From Palsa-504 sp963806335 (GTDB lineage: Bacteria; Actinomycetota; Actinomycetes; Streptosporangiales; Streptosporangiaceae), in NCBI GenBank assembly GCA_963806335.1, contig CAWDXO010000018.1:62001-126000 (forward strand): a stretch of DNA of 64,000 nucleotides. Reading direction: 5' to 3'. Both the position numbers and the translations under genes were made by a program. Below the pieces are notes generated by a model. That model made no database searches. It was not told where the DNA came from and worked only from the letters and a program-made list of their open reading frames with translations. Of the stretch, positions 34,125-43,241 are shown in pieces. Positions within the stretch are counted from its first letter, which is position 1, and every line of letters starts with the position of its first letter.

Positions 34125-35921
34125 CTAGGGACGGCGGCGGGCCAGGCGGCGGAGGCGGGTGAGGAGGGTTCTCGCGTCGCCGGCGTCTAGGAGGAACGCG
34201 ACGATGCCGAATGCGATGACCGCGGCGCTGGCGGCCAGCACGGCTAGCCCCACGGCCAGCAGCCGGCCGGTCAGGGGCACGGCCAGGCTGACGGCCACGC
34301 CGACGGCGGCGCCTGCGGCGCCGGCGGCCAGCCCGGCCAGGGCCGCGCGGCCGACGCCTTGGACCGCGGCCGGGCCGCAGATGCGGCGGGTCACCAGGAT
34401 CAGCGGGATGGCCACGACGGTCTGGCCGATGGTGTTCCCCAGCGCGAGCGCGGCTACCACCAGGCGGGCCGGGGCGAGTTCGACCAGCACCACGTCGGCC
34501 GCGATTACCAGCAGCCAGCTTCCGGCCAGCGCCACGGCCGCGACCTTGAGCCGCCCGATCGCGAACATCACCCGGGACAGGTTCGCGATCACGGCGATAC
34601 CCGCCACGCCGGGAGCGAACAGGGCAAACGCCTGGATAAGCTCAGCTATCTGGTTCGGCTGCCGGGTCAGGACGTGCGCGGCGGGCATGGCGACGGCCGC
34701 GATCACGGCGGTGCCGAGCCAGGACATCAGCAGGACCGCTCGCGTCGATCCGGCGCAGGTCTGGTCGAACTCCGGCCCGTCGCGCGCGGCCAGGACCGGG
34801 AACGCGCTGATCACGATCGACATGGCCAGCACGCCGAACACCGAGCTGTACACCTGCCAGCCGTAGTTGTACAGGACGATCGCGCCGGTCTCGCCGCGGC
34901 CGTTGGCCAACGCGATGGCCACCACGGCGGACAGGTCGCTGGCGATGAGGTCGATCACCCCGACGATCGCCAGGCCGCCCGCCCGGCGCGCGATCCCGGG
35001 CGGGAACCGCAGGGCCGGCCGCAGCCTCAGGTGCAGCCGCCAGGTCGGCACCACGGCCACCAGGACCAGGGTGGCCACGCCCAGCGTGGTCCCCACCGAC
35101 AGGACGAGCTCGGCTGACAGCGGCAGCCGGGCCAGCGGAAGCCCCTGGTCCAGCGGCACGAAGGCGAGGTACGCGGCGATGACGACCAGGCTGGAGATCG
35201 CGGGTCCCACGGCCGGGGCGCTGAACCGGCGGTACGCCTGCAGCAGGCCGTAGAGCACGACCGAGAGCCCGTACAGGAGGGCCTGCGGGGCGAACGCCAC
35301 GAGCATGTTGCCGGTGGCGTTGACGACGTCGGCGTGGACGCACTGCGCGTGCGCGTTGACCGGGCTGAGCAGGCTGGCGATCGGCCTGGCGACCGCGGCG
35401 ATGGCCAGGGTCAGCGGCACCAAGATGATCATGGACCAGGTCAGCAGCGCCGAGGTGATCTGGCCGACGCGGGCCTTCTCGGCCGGATCCGCGGCGGCCC
35501 GTTCGGCCGACCGGGCCAGTACCGGGACCATCGCGCTGGTCAGCGCGCCGCCCAGGACCAGCTCGTAGATGAGGTTGGGCACCTGGTTCGCGGTGACGTA
35601 AGCCGCGCCCAGGCAGCTCGCGCCGATACTCTGCGAGAACACCAGCGTCCGGACGAGCCCGAGCAGCCGGGACAGCACGGTGAGGCCGGCGATGAGCGCC
35701 GCGCCGCGGGCGATGCCCGCGGCGGGCCCCGGCGCCGGAACCGATCCGGCCAGGTCCGGCTGGGCGCGGTCGGGCTGGGCGGGGCCGGGCTGGGGCCGGC
35801 CGGGCAGGGCCCGGTCCGGGCCCGCGGGCCGGCTAGGCTCCCACCCGCATTGGTCCGTACATGCAGCTCCTGGTTTCTCGGCCCACCCGACCGCTACCGC
35901 GGAAATTCGGGATAAGCACAT
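34125..35921 (-). CDS. MurJ/MviN-family lipid II flippase-like membrane protein
   Basis: A 598-residue MOP-superfamily protein with about 14 transmembrane helices. The N-terminal core GLTVLSRLLGLVRTLVFSQS and the ANQVPNLIYELVLGGALTSA motif are MurJ hallmarks. Unlike housekeeping MurJ of actinobacteria it has no long cytosolic kinase-like extension, so it may be a paralogue. The N terminus is unclear: the ATG at 35921 is chosen, but a proline-rich stretch precedes helix 1 and no good ribosome site is seen. The 71-bp repeats lie just past its stop. Confidence 0.85.
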   Translation of the reverse strand: MCLSRISAVAVGWAEKPGAACTDQCGWEPSRPAGPDRALPGRPQPGPAQPDRAQPDLAGSVPAPGPAAGIARGAALIAGLTVLSRLLGLVRTLVFSQSIGASCLGAAYVTANQVPNLIYELVLGGALTSAMVPVLARSAERAAADPAEKARVGQITSALLTWSMIILVPLTLAIAAVARPIASLLSPVNAHAQCVHADVVNATGNMLVAFAPQALLYGLSVVLYGLLQAYRRFSAPAVGPAISSLVVIAAYLAFVPLDQGLPLARLPLSAELVLSVGTTLGVATLVLVAVVPTWRLHLRLRPALRFPPGIARRAGGLAIVGVIDLIASDLSAVVAIALANGRGETGAIVLYNYGWQVYSSVFGVLAMSIVISAFPVLAARDGPEFDQTCAGSTRAVLLMSWLGTAVIAAVAMPAAHVLTRQPNQIAELIQAFALFAPGVAGIAVIANLSRVMFAIGRLKVAAVALAGSWLLVIAADVVLVELAPARLVVAALALGNTIGQTVVAIPLILVTRRICGPAAVQGVGRAALAGLAAGAAGAAVGVAVSLAVPLTGRLLAVGLAVLAASAAVIAFGIVAFLLDAGDARTLLTRLRRLARRRP

Positions 35922-36038
35922 GTAACCAGGACGCGCGGTCCTCCCGCTGGGAGTACTGACCGAGTAAACGGGTCCGCGGATCCGACGGTACCGGGCGGAT
36001 GCCTGGAGCACCCGCCCGGTACCGGGTCGGCGGCCGGG

Positions 36039-36644
36039 TCAGCCGTGCAGCAAGGGCTTGCCGAGCGGCAGGCCCTTCCCACCAGTTCCCGCGTCGGCGG
36101 CGCCGAAGAAGAGGTACACGCCAACCGCGGAGAAGACCAGCACGACGTAGCCGGCCGTCTTGATCAGGCCGGACGATGGCACGCCGAGCGGCGAGGCCCC
36201 TTCATAGGCCAGCAGGAGCAGCAGCAGCGCGAGGTCGACGAGCACGAAGATGACGCTGAAAGCCGATGGCAGCCGCAGCGTGGCCAGGGTCAGCATCACG
36301 ATGGCGACCAGCCAGGCGATCAGGAACAGCTTCACTGTGGCCAGCACCGCGGCGACGGTGATGGCGAACCAGTTATGGTCCAAGCCGACCACGAGCACCG
36401 CGTAGCTGAGCCAGAAGGTGCCGAAGATGCCGAAGACGGCCGCTACCGCGCTCTGGCCGACGGCCGCGGCCCAGACCGTGGCCATGAGAAGGCCCAGGGC
36501 CGTGGCGGCCAGGATGATCGCCAGGGGGGCGCCGAGGACGCCGGCCGGCACGACGCCGACCAGCGCCAGGCCGAGTGCCACGGAGCCGACGATGAAGCTT
36601 CCTAGGCCCAGCATGGACGGGTCGCCAGCCATCGGCCCAACCAC
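36039..36644 (-). CDS. Acetate-uptake transporter, GPR1/FUN34/YaaH family (start displaced)
   Basis: A 201-residue protein with six hydrophobic helices and the family opening DPSMLGLGSFIVGSVALGLA. It would import acetate or succinate-type acids. As it stands it can start only at GTG 36644, which lacks a ribosome site. A perfect AAGGAG site with ATG at 36724 lies upstream in a different frame, encoding MTTVDRPADESAGPPPV, and a single-base deletion between about 36604 and 36707 would join the two. So the real N terminus is probably at 36724 and the frame is broken. Lies just downstream of the monooxygenase regulator, same strand. Confidence 0.75.
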   Translation of the reverse strand: MVGPMAGDPSMLGLGSFIVGSVALGLALVGVVPAGVLGAPLAIILAATALGLLMATVWAAAVGQSAVAAVFGIFGTFWLSYAVLVVGLDHNWFAITVAAVLATVKLFLIAWLVAIVMLTLATLRLPSAFSVIFVLVDLALLLLLLAYEGASPLGVPSSGLIKTAGYVVLVFSAVGVYLFFGAADAGTGGKGLPLGKPLLHG

Positions 36645-36902
36645 AGGCGCCGCGGCCGCGGGTGCCTCCTCGGCACGGGCGGCGGGCCGGCCGATTCGTC
36701 GGCGGGTCTATCGACAGTGGTCATGTTCGCTCCTTCATCGGCGTCTCTAGAGCGCCCCGCGTATGCGGGGTTAATGCATCCGTACGTCCGCGATGGCCCT
36801 CGTGTGTTCTCACTTTGAACCAGCGTCCTGTTTCCCGGCGGTAACAGCGCAAGGCAAAGGAGACATTTTGGGATTTATGTGGCTTTTGGGGCCTGTTGGC
36901 CG

Positions 36903-38699
36903 TCAGCTCGCGGAGATAACGATCCCGTACTCGTGGATCTTGCGGTAGATCGTGGCCCGGGACATGCCCAGGGCCTCGGCCGCCCGGACCTTGTTGCCCT
37001 CGTGGTCGAGCAGGCTCTGCACGATCGCGTCCCGCTCGATGGACTCCAGCGGGGACAGTAGCCTGCGGCTTACCGTCCAGCACTCCGGCGGCAGGTCCCG
37101 CGGCATGATCACGCCGGCCCGGCGGCGCTGCACGACCTGCTTGAGAACCTGCCACAGCTGTTCGGAGTTGCCCGGCCAGTTGTGCCGCAGCAGCAGTTGC
37201 ATCGCCTCCGGCGAGCAGGTCAGGCGGCCCTGCTGGCTCAGCCGGGCCAGGAAGAAGGGCACCAGCTCGTGCAGGTCCTCGATGTGGTGCCGCAGCGGCG
37301 GAAGCTCCACGGTGCCCTGGAAGAACCGCAGCAGCCGGGTCAGGTCCGCGCTGGCCTGCTTGCGGTTCAGTGTCACCGCGACCCGGAGCTCGGTCTGCCG
37401 CTCGGCGGTCCTGGCCTCCTGCAGCGCGCTGGCCAGCGAATGCATCTGCTTGGGGGTCAGCGCGTCGGCGTGCCGGATCACCAGCATGCCGGTGCCCTCG
37501 AGCAGCTCACGGCGGGTCTTGGTTAGCCATTCCTGGTCGGCGGCTTCCGCGTCGAGCACGTGGAACGCCGCGGCCGGGTTGCGGCGCTGGTGCACGGCGC
37601 GGGCCAGGGCCAGCTTGCCGACGCCGCCCTCGCCCTCCAGCGTCATCCAGTCGGACGCGTCGTACATGGCCTCCGCCTCGCGGCACGCGCGCAGCCACAG
37701 CACCCCGCTGCCGACCAGGCCCGGCAGGTACATCGCGGCCCGCGGCGCGGACACCTCGGGCACCACGGCGGCGGCCGCCACCAGTTTCACGTGGACCACG
37801 CCGTCGGGATAAGGGCTGCCGCTCGAGATCCGCCGGCAGAACATCCGCGCGGTCACGCCGCTGGGCAGGTCGACCGTGACCGCGCCCGGATTCTGCCGGG
37901 CCAGGGCCTCGGTGGCGTGGCCGATCAGGGCGGACTGGTCGCCGGGGTCCAGGACACGGCGGGCGTGGTCGTTCAGCATGACAACGTCGTTGCCGAGAGC
38001 CAGCACGATGCCGCCGGTCCGCCGGCAGGCCCGCACGTATTCCTGGAGCAGGTGCAGGTCCCGGCTGCTGCCCGCGGCCAGCAGGGCCTGGGTGATCTGG
38101 TCGGCGGTGGACTTGACCAGGGAGACCAGCAGTGGGTCGGCGTTCTTACGCCAGCAGGTGAGGTCGATCACGCCCACGGTCTTGCCCGAGACCGGGTCGT
38201 GAATCGGCACCCCGGCGCAGCCGAAGCTCTCAAGGGACTCGGCGTAGTGCTCGTGGCCGAAGACGTGGGCCGGGCCGCCGGATTCCAGCGCGGTGCCGAT
38301 GCCGTTGGTGCCGACGCGTTCCTCGGCGTAGCTGAAGCCGGGCGCCAGCTTGATGCCGTCGAGGGCGCGCTCGAGGTCGTGGTCCGCGGTCAGCCTGGTC
38401 AGCACCATGCCCGCGGCGTCGGTCAGGATGATGCTGATCGGCTGGCCGTCCAGCTGCTCGTGCAGGTGCCGCAGCACTGGATCGGCCGTCCGGGCCAGCG
38501 TCGTTTCCAGGTCCGGCTCGTGCAGGTAGCTCAGGTCGATGTGATCGGCGGCGACATTCCACTGCCGGGACCGCCACCACGATGCCAGGATGGGTTTGCG
38601 CACGGCAGCCTGGTCGACCGGCTCGGCCGCGAGGAAGCGGTCCCTGGCCTCGGCCAGCCGGTCCTTCGCTGCGTGCAGCGACACTGATGCACGTGTCAT
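36903..38699 (-). CDS. mimR: MimR/AcoR-like GAF-AAA-Fis transcriptional activator
   Basis: A 598-residue regulator of the prm/mim operon. Residues about 80-215 are a GAF domain (SYAEERVGTNGIGTALESGG is the AcoR-group signature). A AAA-like module follows (EGEGGVGKLALARAVHQRRN as degenerate Walker A), then ECWTVSRRLLSPLESIERDA and a Fis-type HTH EGNKVRAAEALGMSRATIYR at the C terminus. The GAFTGA loop that contacts sigma-54 is absent, as expected since actinobacteria lack sigma-54. Divergent from the prm genes; start ATG 38699 has GGGGGAGG. Best reading: senses the substrate or its ketone and activates prmABCD via the TCTCA/TGAGA dyads. Confidence 0.9.
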   Translation of the reverse strand: MTRASVSLHAAKDRLAEARDRFLAAEPVDQAAVRKPILASWWRSRQWNVAADHIDLSYLHEPDLETTLARTADPVLRHLHEQLDGQPISIILTDAAGMVLTRLTADHDLERALDGIKLAPGFSYAEERVGTNGIGTALESGGPAHVFGHEHYAESLESFGCAGVPIHDPVSGKTVGVIDLTCWRKNADPLLVSLVKSTADQITQALLAAGSSRDLHLLQEYVRACRRTGGIVLALGNDVVMLNDHARRVLDPGDQSALIGHATEALARQNPGAVTVDLPSGVTARMFCRRISSGSPYPDGVVHVKLVAAAAVVPEVSAPRAAMYLPGLVGSGVLWLRACREAEAMYDASDWMTLEGEGGVGKLALARAVHQRRNPAAAFHVLDAEAADQEWLTKTRRELLEGTGMLVIRHADALTPKQMHSLASALQEARTAERQTELRVAVTLNRKQASADLTRLLRFFQGTVELPPLRHHIEDLHELVPFFLARLSQQGRLTCSPEAMQLLLRHNWPGNSEQLWQVLKQVVQRRRAGVIMPRDLPPECWTVSRRLLSPLESIERDAIVQSLLDHEGNKVRAAEALGMSRATIYRKIHEYGIVISAS

Positions 38700-38803
38700 A
38701 AAGCCTCCCCCACCACATATCTCCCGGCTGGAGGCTCAGCCCGGCGCGGAATCGGATTCGGGTTACCCGCTCATTACAAAGTAAACCCCAGGTGTCCGGG
38801 CAC

Positions 38804-38820
38804 TGTCTCAAGTTGAGACC
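38804..38820. promoter_or_regulatory. Candidate activator site, GTCTCAAGTTGAGAC
   Basis: A 15-bp perfect dyad (7-bp arms around a single G) of the TGTCTCA...TGAGACA type recognised by AcoR-like Fis-family regulators. It lies between mimR and the divergent genes, about 115 bp from the mimR start. Confidence 0.7.
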
Positions 38821-38854
38821 GCCAATCTGCTCACGCGGACGTCTTCTCGGGCGC

Positions 38855-39117
38855 ATGGACGCCCACGGTGAGAGCGGCAGCGAAGAGACATTCAACCCCT
38901 GGAGCATCGTCAACCTTGTCTTTAACCACCTGGCTGAAGAAGGACTGCACCCCATCCTCGGTGACGCCGGGGACCGGGCCGGCCCGCGGCCGACCTGCTG
39001 CGCGCGCTGGGCATCAGGCCCGCCGCGGAAGGAAACCGGCAGGCTTCCGAACAAGTAAAGGAGCGTCTCGCCGAACTGCGCGCCGCGTTCGACGTGTCTC
39101 ATGTTGAGAGCTCATGA
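38855..39117 (+). pseudogene. Small gene upstream of prmA, apparently frameshifted
   Basis: ATG 38855 opens MDAHGESGSEETFNPWSIVN followed by LVFNHLAEEGLHPILGDAGD. Then the natural continuation, ADLLRALGIRPAAEGNRQAS and EQVKERLAELRAAFD, lies in the frame displaced by one missing base near 38970-38985, ending TGA 39115. Both halves look like one conserved soluble protein of about 87 residues. It is co-directional with prmA, and its 3' end overlaps the second activator dyad. I recognise no named family; the position suggests a small accessory protein of the operon. Confidence 0.6.
39097..39109. promoter_or_regulatory. Second candidate activator dyad, TCTCATGTTGAGA
   Basis: Five-base arms TCTCA/TGAGA around TGT, matching the outer pattern of the site at 38804. 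It is about 165 bp upstream of the prmA start, a typical distance for an upstream activator sequence. Confidence 0.55.
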
Positions 39118-39272
39118 CCTTGGCTTTCGGGATGTGATGCAGCACACAAGGACTTTCGGGGCCGTCGGCAGCCCAAGCCGCCGCAAGGCGGCCTAGCCCG
39201 GGGAGGACAACCCCAAGTGCCTCCCGGGGGGGTGACCCCGGACCCTGGAAACCCGCCGAGAAAGGGGTGACG

Positions 39273-40925
39273 ATGAGTCGCCAGAGTGTGGCCAAGGCTC
39301 ACCAGAAAATCCAGGAGCTGTCCTGGGAGCCTCAGTACCACGAGCCTGTGTCGCAGTACGGGACGGACTACACGTTCCACAAGGCACAGAAGAAGGACCC
39401 GCTGAAGCAGGTCCTCCGGTCCTACTTCCCGATGCAGGAAGAGAAGGACAACCGCGTCTACGGTGCGCAAGACGGCGCCATCCGCGGCAACATGTTCCGT
39501 CAGGTCCAGGAGCGGTGGCTGGAATGGCAGAAGCTGTTCCTGTCCATCATCCCGTTGCCGGAAATCTCAGCGGCGCGCGCCATGCCGCTGCTGTTCCGCA
39601 CGGTCCCGAACCCGGAACTCCACAACGGCCAGGCGATCCAGATGATCGACGAGGTACGTCACTCGACGATCCAGCAGAACCTGAAGCGCCTGTACATGAA
39701 CAACTACATCGACCCGGCCGGCTTCAACAACAGCCTCCGCAACTTCCAGAACGACTACTGCGGGACTATCGGCCGGCAGTTCGCCGAGGGCTTCATCACC
39801 GGTGACGCCATCACCGCGGCGAGCATCTACCTCACGATCGTGGCCGAGACGGCGTTCACTAACACCCTGTTCGTGGCCATGCCGGCCGAAGCCGCGGCCA
39901 ACGGCGACTTCCTGCTGCCGACCGTGTTCCACTCGGTCCAGTCGGATGAGTCGCGGCACATTTCCAACGGCTACGCCACGCTGCTGATGGCGCTTTCTGA
40001 CGAGAGCAACCACCAGCTGCTCGAGCGCGACCTGCGCTACGCGTGGTGGAACAACCACCGCGTGGTGGACGCCGCCATCGGCACGTTCATCGAGTACGGC
40101 ACCAAGGACCGCCGCAAGGACCGCGAGTCCTACGCCGAGATGTGGCGCCGGTGGATCTACGACGACTACTACCGCAGCTATCTCGTGCCACTGGAGAAGT
40201 ACGGCCTGGTCATTCCGCACGACCTCATCGAGGAAGCGTGGAACCAGATCTGGAACAAGGGCTACGTGCACGAAGTCGCCCAGTTCTTCGCCACCGGCTG
40301 GCTCGCCAACTACTGGCGGATCGACCCGATGACGGACAAGGACTTCGAGTGGTTCGAGTACAAGTACCCGGGCTGGTATGACAAGTACGGCAAGTGGTGG
40401 GAGAACTACAACCGCCTGTCCATGCCGAACGGGCACAACCCGATCGTGGCCGAGAGCGTCGACTACGTGTACCCGCACCGGTGCTGGACCTGCATGGTCC
40501 CGTGCCTGGTCCGCGAGGACATGGTCATGGCCGAGGTCGACGGGCAGTGGCGGACCTACTGCCACGAAGAATGCCGGTGGACGGACGCCGAGGCGTTCCG
40601 GCCGACCTACCAGGGCCGGGAGACGCCCAACATGGGTCAGCTCATCGGCAAGCGCGAGTGGGAGACGCTGTACCACGGCTGGAACTGGGCCGACGTCGTT
40701 TCCGACATGGGCTACGTGCGCGACGACGGCAAGACGATGGTCGCGCAGCCGCACCTCAACCTGGATCCCAAGAAGATGTGGACCCTGGACCACCTGCGCA
40801 GGATGGGACCGGTGCTGAGCCCGAACGTACTGCTCAACGAGATGACGCCCGAGCAGCGCGACGCGTTCCACGCCGATTACATCAAGCAGGGCCCGGCGGG
40901 CCGTCCGGCTCCGGCGGAAAGCTAA
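39273..40925 (+). CDS. prmA: Propane 2-monooxygenase, hydroxylase large subunit
   Basis: The catalytic alpha subunit of a soluble di-iron monooxygenase. Its 550 residues match PrmA/MimA (about 544). All six ligands sit in the canonical spacing: Glu97, Glu127-x-x-His130 (MIDEVRHSTIQ), Glu192 (VAETAFTN), Glu226-x-x-His229 (SDESRHISNG), equivalent to Glu114/144/209/243 and His147/246 of methane monooxygenase. The sequence is close to propane-2-monooxygenases of Rhodococcus, Gordonia and Mycobacterium (PHRCWTCMVP, YGTKDRRKDRESYAEMWRRW), so propane, and probably acetone or phenol, are likely substrates. ATG 39273 follows AAAGGGG; GTG 39267 is an alternative. First structural gene of prmABCD. Confidence 0.97.
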   Translation: MSRQSVAKAHQKIQELSWEPQYHEPVSQYGTDYTFHKAQKKDPLKQVLRSYFPMQEEKDNRVYGAQDGAIRGNMFRQVQERWLEWQKLFLSIIPLPEISAARAMPLLFRTVPNPELHNGQAIQMIDEVRHSTIQQNLKRLYMNNYIDPAGFNNSLRNFQNDYCGTIGRQFAEGFITGDAITAASIYLTIVAETAFTNTLFVAMPAEAAANGDFLLPTVFHSVQSDESRHISNGYATLLMALSDESNHQLLERDLRYAWWNNHRVVDAAIGTFIEYGTKDRRKDRESYAEMWRRWIYDDYYRSYLVPLEKYGLVIPHDLIEEAWNQIWNKGYVHEVAQFFATGWLANYWRIDPMTDKDFEWFEYKYPGWYDKYGKWWENYNRLSMPNGHNPIVAESVDYVYPHRCWTCMVPCLVREDMVMAEVDGQWRTYCHEECRWTDAEAFRPTYQGRETPNMGQLIGKREWETLYHGWNWADVVSDMGYVRDDGKTMVAQPHLNLDPKKMWTLDHLRRMGPVLSPNVLLNEMTPEQRDAFHADYIKQGPAGRPAPAES

Positions 40926-41014
40926 GAAAGGGCATGGAGGGGGCCACCGGGATTCCGGGGCCCCCTCCGGTCCGCCTGGAATAAGCCCGTTCCACCGCAT
41001 CCCGCGAGGGGGTC

Positions 41015-42058
41015 ATGGCAGAAAAGCATCTCGTGCGCTTCGAGCCGGTCGGCATCGAGATCGAGGTATCCGAGGATCAGAACATCTTGCGGGCCGCGGC
41101 CGAGCAGGGAGTCATGCTCATGCACGGCTGCAAGGAGGGGCAGTGTGCCTCCTGCAAGTCGTTCGTCCTCGACGGCGACGAGATCGAGCTCGACAGGTAC
41201 TCCACGTTCGCCTTGCCCGATTACGAGCTCGAGGAAGGCTACACGCTGCTGTGCCGGGCGCACGCCTACGAAGACCTCACGATCGAGTTGCTCAACTACG
41301 ACGAGGAGATGATCCGCTCCGGCCTGCCCATCCAGCAGGGCGTGGCGGAGGTGGTGTCCAAGGACGCGGTCACCCACGACATGCGACACCTGATACTGCG
41401 GCTGCTCGAGCCGGACGAGATCAAGTTCTTCCCCGGCCAGTACATGGACATCGCCATCCCGGGCACCGACGCGGTGCGTTCCTTCTCGATGGCCAATACC
41501 TCCAGCCGGGAGAGCGGGCTGCTGGAGTTCGTCATCAAGGTCTACCCGGACGGGCACTTCTCCAAGTTCCTCGCGGAGAAGCTGGCCGAGGGCGACCGGC
41601 TTGACCTGTCCGGGCCGTTCGGCGTCTTCACCCTCCGCGAGGGAGACAACGACCTGGTGTTCGTCGGCGGCGGCGCGGGCATGGCGCCCATCCTTTCGCT
41701 GCTGCGTGCGATGGCCGAGCGCGGCCTAACGCGCAAGGCCACCTTCTTCTACGGCGCCCGGACCAAGAAAGATCTCTGCTTCGAGGCCGAGCTGCACGAA
41801 CTGGAGGAGACGCTGCCGGACTTCAGGTACATCCCGGCTCTGTCCGAGCCGGGCAACGACGAGGAATGGGACGGCGAGACCGGCCTGATCACCGATGTGG
41901 TCAAGCGGCACGCCAGCGACCTGCGCGGGGCACACGCCTACGTCTGCGGGCCGCCGCCCATGGTGGAGGCGGCGCTCCCGCTGCTCGCCACGCTGGGCGT
42001 AGAGGAAAAGCGCATTTACTACGACAAGTTCACCACCACTGGTAACCCGCAGGAGTGA
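41015..42058 (+). CDS. prmB: Propane monooxygenase reductase (FAD/[2Fe-2S])
   Basis: A 347-residue electron-transfer subunit carrying electrons from NADH to the hydroxylase. The N-terminal ferredoxin domain has Cys39, Cys44, Cys47 and Cys80 (GCKEGQCASC, LLCRAHAY). The FAD domain shows RSFSMANTSS; the NAD domain shows VGGGAGMAPILSLLRAM, and the C terminus ends in the CGPPPMVEAALPLL motif. The order ferredoxin-FAD-NAD is that of MMO/Prm reductases. ATG 41015 has GAGGGGG upstream. Ninety bases separate it from prmA; the stop is five bases from prmC. Confidence 0.97.
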   Translation: MAEKHLVRFEPVGIEIEVSEDQNILRAAAEQGVMLMHGCKEGQCASCKSFVLDGDEIELDRYSTFALPDYELEEGYTLLCRAHAYEDLTIELLNYDEEMIRSGLPIQQGVAEVVSKDAVTHDMRHLILRLLEPDEIKFFPGQYMDIAIPGTDAVRSFSMANTSSRESGLLEFVIKVYPDGHFSKFLAEKLAEGDRLDLSGPFGVFTLREGDNDLVFVGGGAGMAPILSLLRAMAERGLTRKATFFYGARTKKDLCFEAELHELEETLPDFRYIPALSEPGNDEEWDGETGLITDVVKRHASDLRGAHAYVCGPPPMVEAALPLLATLGVEEKRIYYDKFTTTGNPQE

Positions 42059-42062
42059 GATC

Positions 42063-43241
42063 ATGACTGAGACGCAGGAGAACCAGGAGCGCAGTGTTCC
42101 CAAGCCGGTCTTCACCGACGCGGAGGCAGGCGCCAGGACGTTCCCGGACTCCACCAAACGAGACTTCAACTACTACACGCCGGCCAAGCGCAAGCAGACC
42201 CGGTACGAGGACGTCACCGTCGAGGTCCAGCCCGACCCCCGCCACTACCTGGCCCAGGGTTGGCTGTACGGATTCTCCGACGGGCGCGGCGGCTATCCGC
42301 TGGACTGGACGGCCCTGAAGGCCTGGGGCTCGGACCGCCCCGAGCCCGAGCGCTTCCCCGGCTCCGGCGGCAAGGGCTACGACTGGCCCGCGACCGGCTG
42401 GCACGAGTTCCGCGACCCGAACGAGGAGTGGGAGCTCACCTTCTACCGGTACAACTCGAACGTGGTCCGGCAGCTCAACCAGAACGTCGACGTGGCCAGG
42501 CAGTCCAAGGCGTTCGACCAGTGGAACCGGAACTGGGTCCGTTTCGTGGAGTCGAACGTCGGCGCGTGGATGCACGTGGACCACGGCCTCGGCCTCTACC
42601 TGTACGCCAACGCCAACCGGCGCGCGCCCACCAACATGCACAACAACGCGATCTCGGTGAACAGCATGCACCGGATCCGCTCGGCCCAGGACCTGGCGCT
42701 GTACAACCTGACCCTGACCGAAGAGATCGACGGCTTCGACGGGTCCGCGCACCTGACCGCGTGGAACAGCGAGCCGACGTGGCAGGGCGTGCGTGAGGTG
42801 GCCGAGCAGCTGACCGCGATCGACGACTGGTGCGAGGCCATCTTCGCGGCCAACGTCGTGTTCGAGCCGCTGGTCGGCGAGCTGTTCCGGAGCCAGCTGG
42901 TGATGCACGCGGCGCCGCGCAACGGCGACTTTGTCACCCCCACGGTCATCGGCGCGGAAGAGTACGACTTCGCCGAGCGGGACCTGCGCTACACGATCCC
43001 GATGTTCCACCTGCTCACCAACGACCGGGAGTTCGCCGACCACAACAAGGGACTGCTGAACGACTGGCTGTCGACGTGGACCGCCCGCGCGATCGCCGCC
43101 GCCCGGACGATGCAGCCGATGTGGTCGCAGCCCGAATTCAAGCCGCCGCGCTTCGAGGACGGGCTGGACGCCGCCAAGAGCCGTTTCGCCGGCATCGTCT
43201 CCGACCTGAACCTGGACACCCCGAAGGAGCTTGGCCAGTGA
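42063..43241 (+). CDS. prmC: Propane monooxygenase, hydroxylase small subunit
   Basis: A 392-residue beta subunit, structurally related to PrmA but lacking di-iron ligands; it dimerises with the large subunit. Characteristic stretches are TKRDFNYYTPAKRKQTRYED, RNWVRFVESNVGAWMHVDHG and IFAANVVFEPLVGELFRSQL. Length matches PrmC/MimC. Its TGA overlaps the prmD GTG (GTGA), so translation is coupled. Confidence 0.96.
   Translation: MTETQENQERSVPKPVFTDAEAGARTFPDSTKRDFNYYTPAKRKQTRYEDVTVEVQPDPRHYLAQGWLYGFSDGRGGYPLDWTALKAWGSDRPEPERFPGSGGKGYDWPATGWHEFRDPNEEWELTFYRYNSNVVRQLNQNVDVARQSKAFDQWNRNWVRFVESNVGAWMHVDHGLGLYLYANANRRAPTNMHNNAISVNSMHRIRSAQDLALYNLTLTEEIDGFDGSAHLTAWNSEPTWQGVREVAEQLTAIDDWCEAIFAANVVFEPLVGELFRSQLVMHAAPRNGDFVTPTVIGAEEYDFAERDLRYTIPMFHLLTNDREFADHNKGLLNDWLSTWTARAIAAARTMQPMWSQPEFKPPRFEDGLDAAKSRFAGIVSDLNLDTPKELGQ

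Noticed and set aside
39567..41000. 477-codon minus-strand frame opposite prmA
   Set aside because: Shadow frame; prmA has all its catalytic residues and family length.
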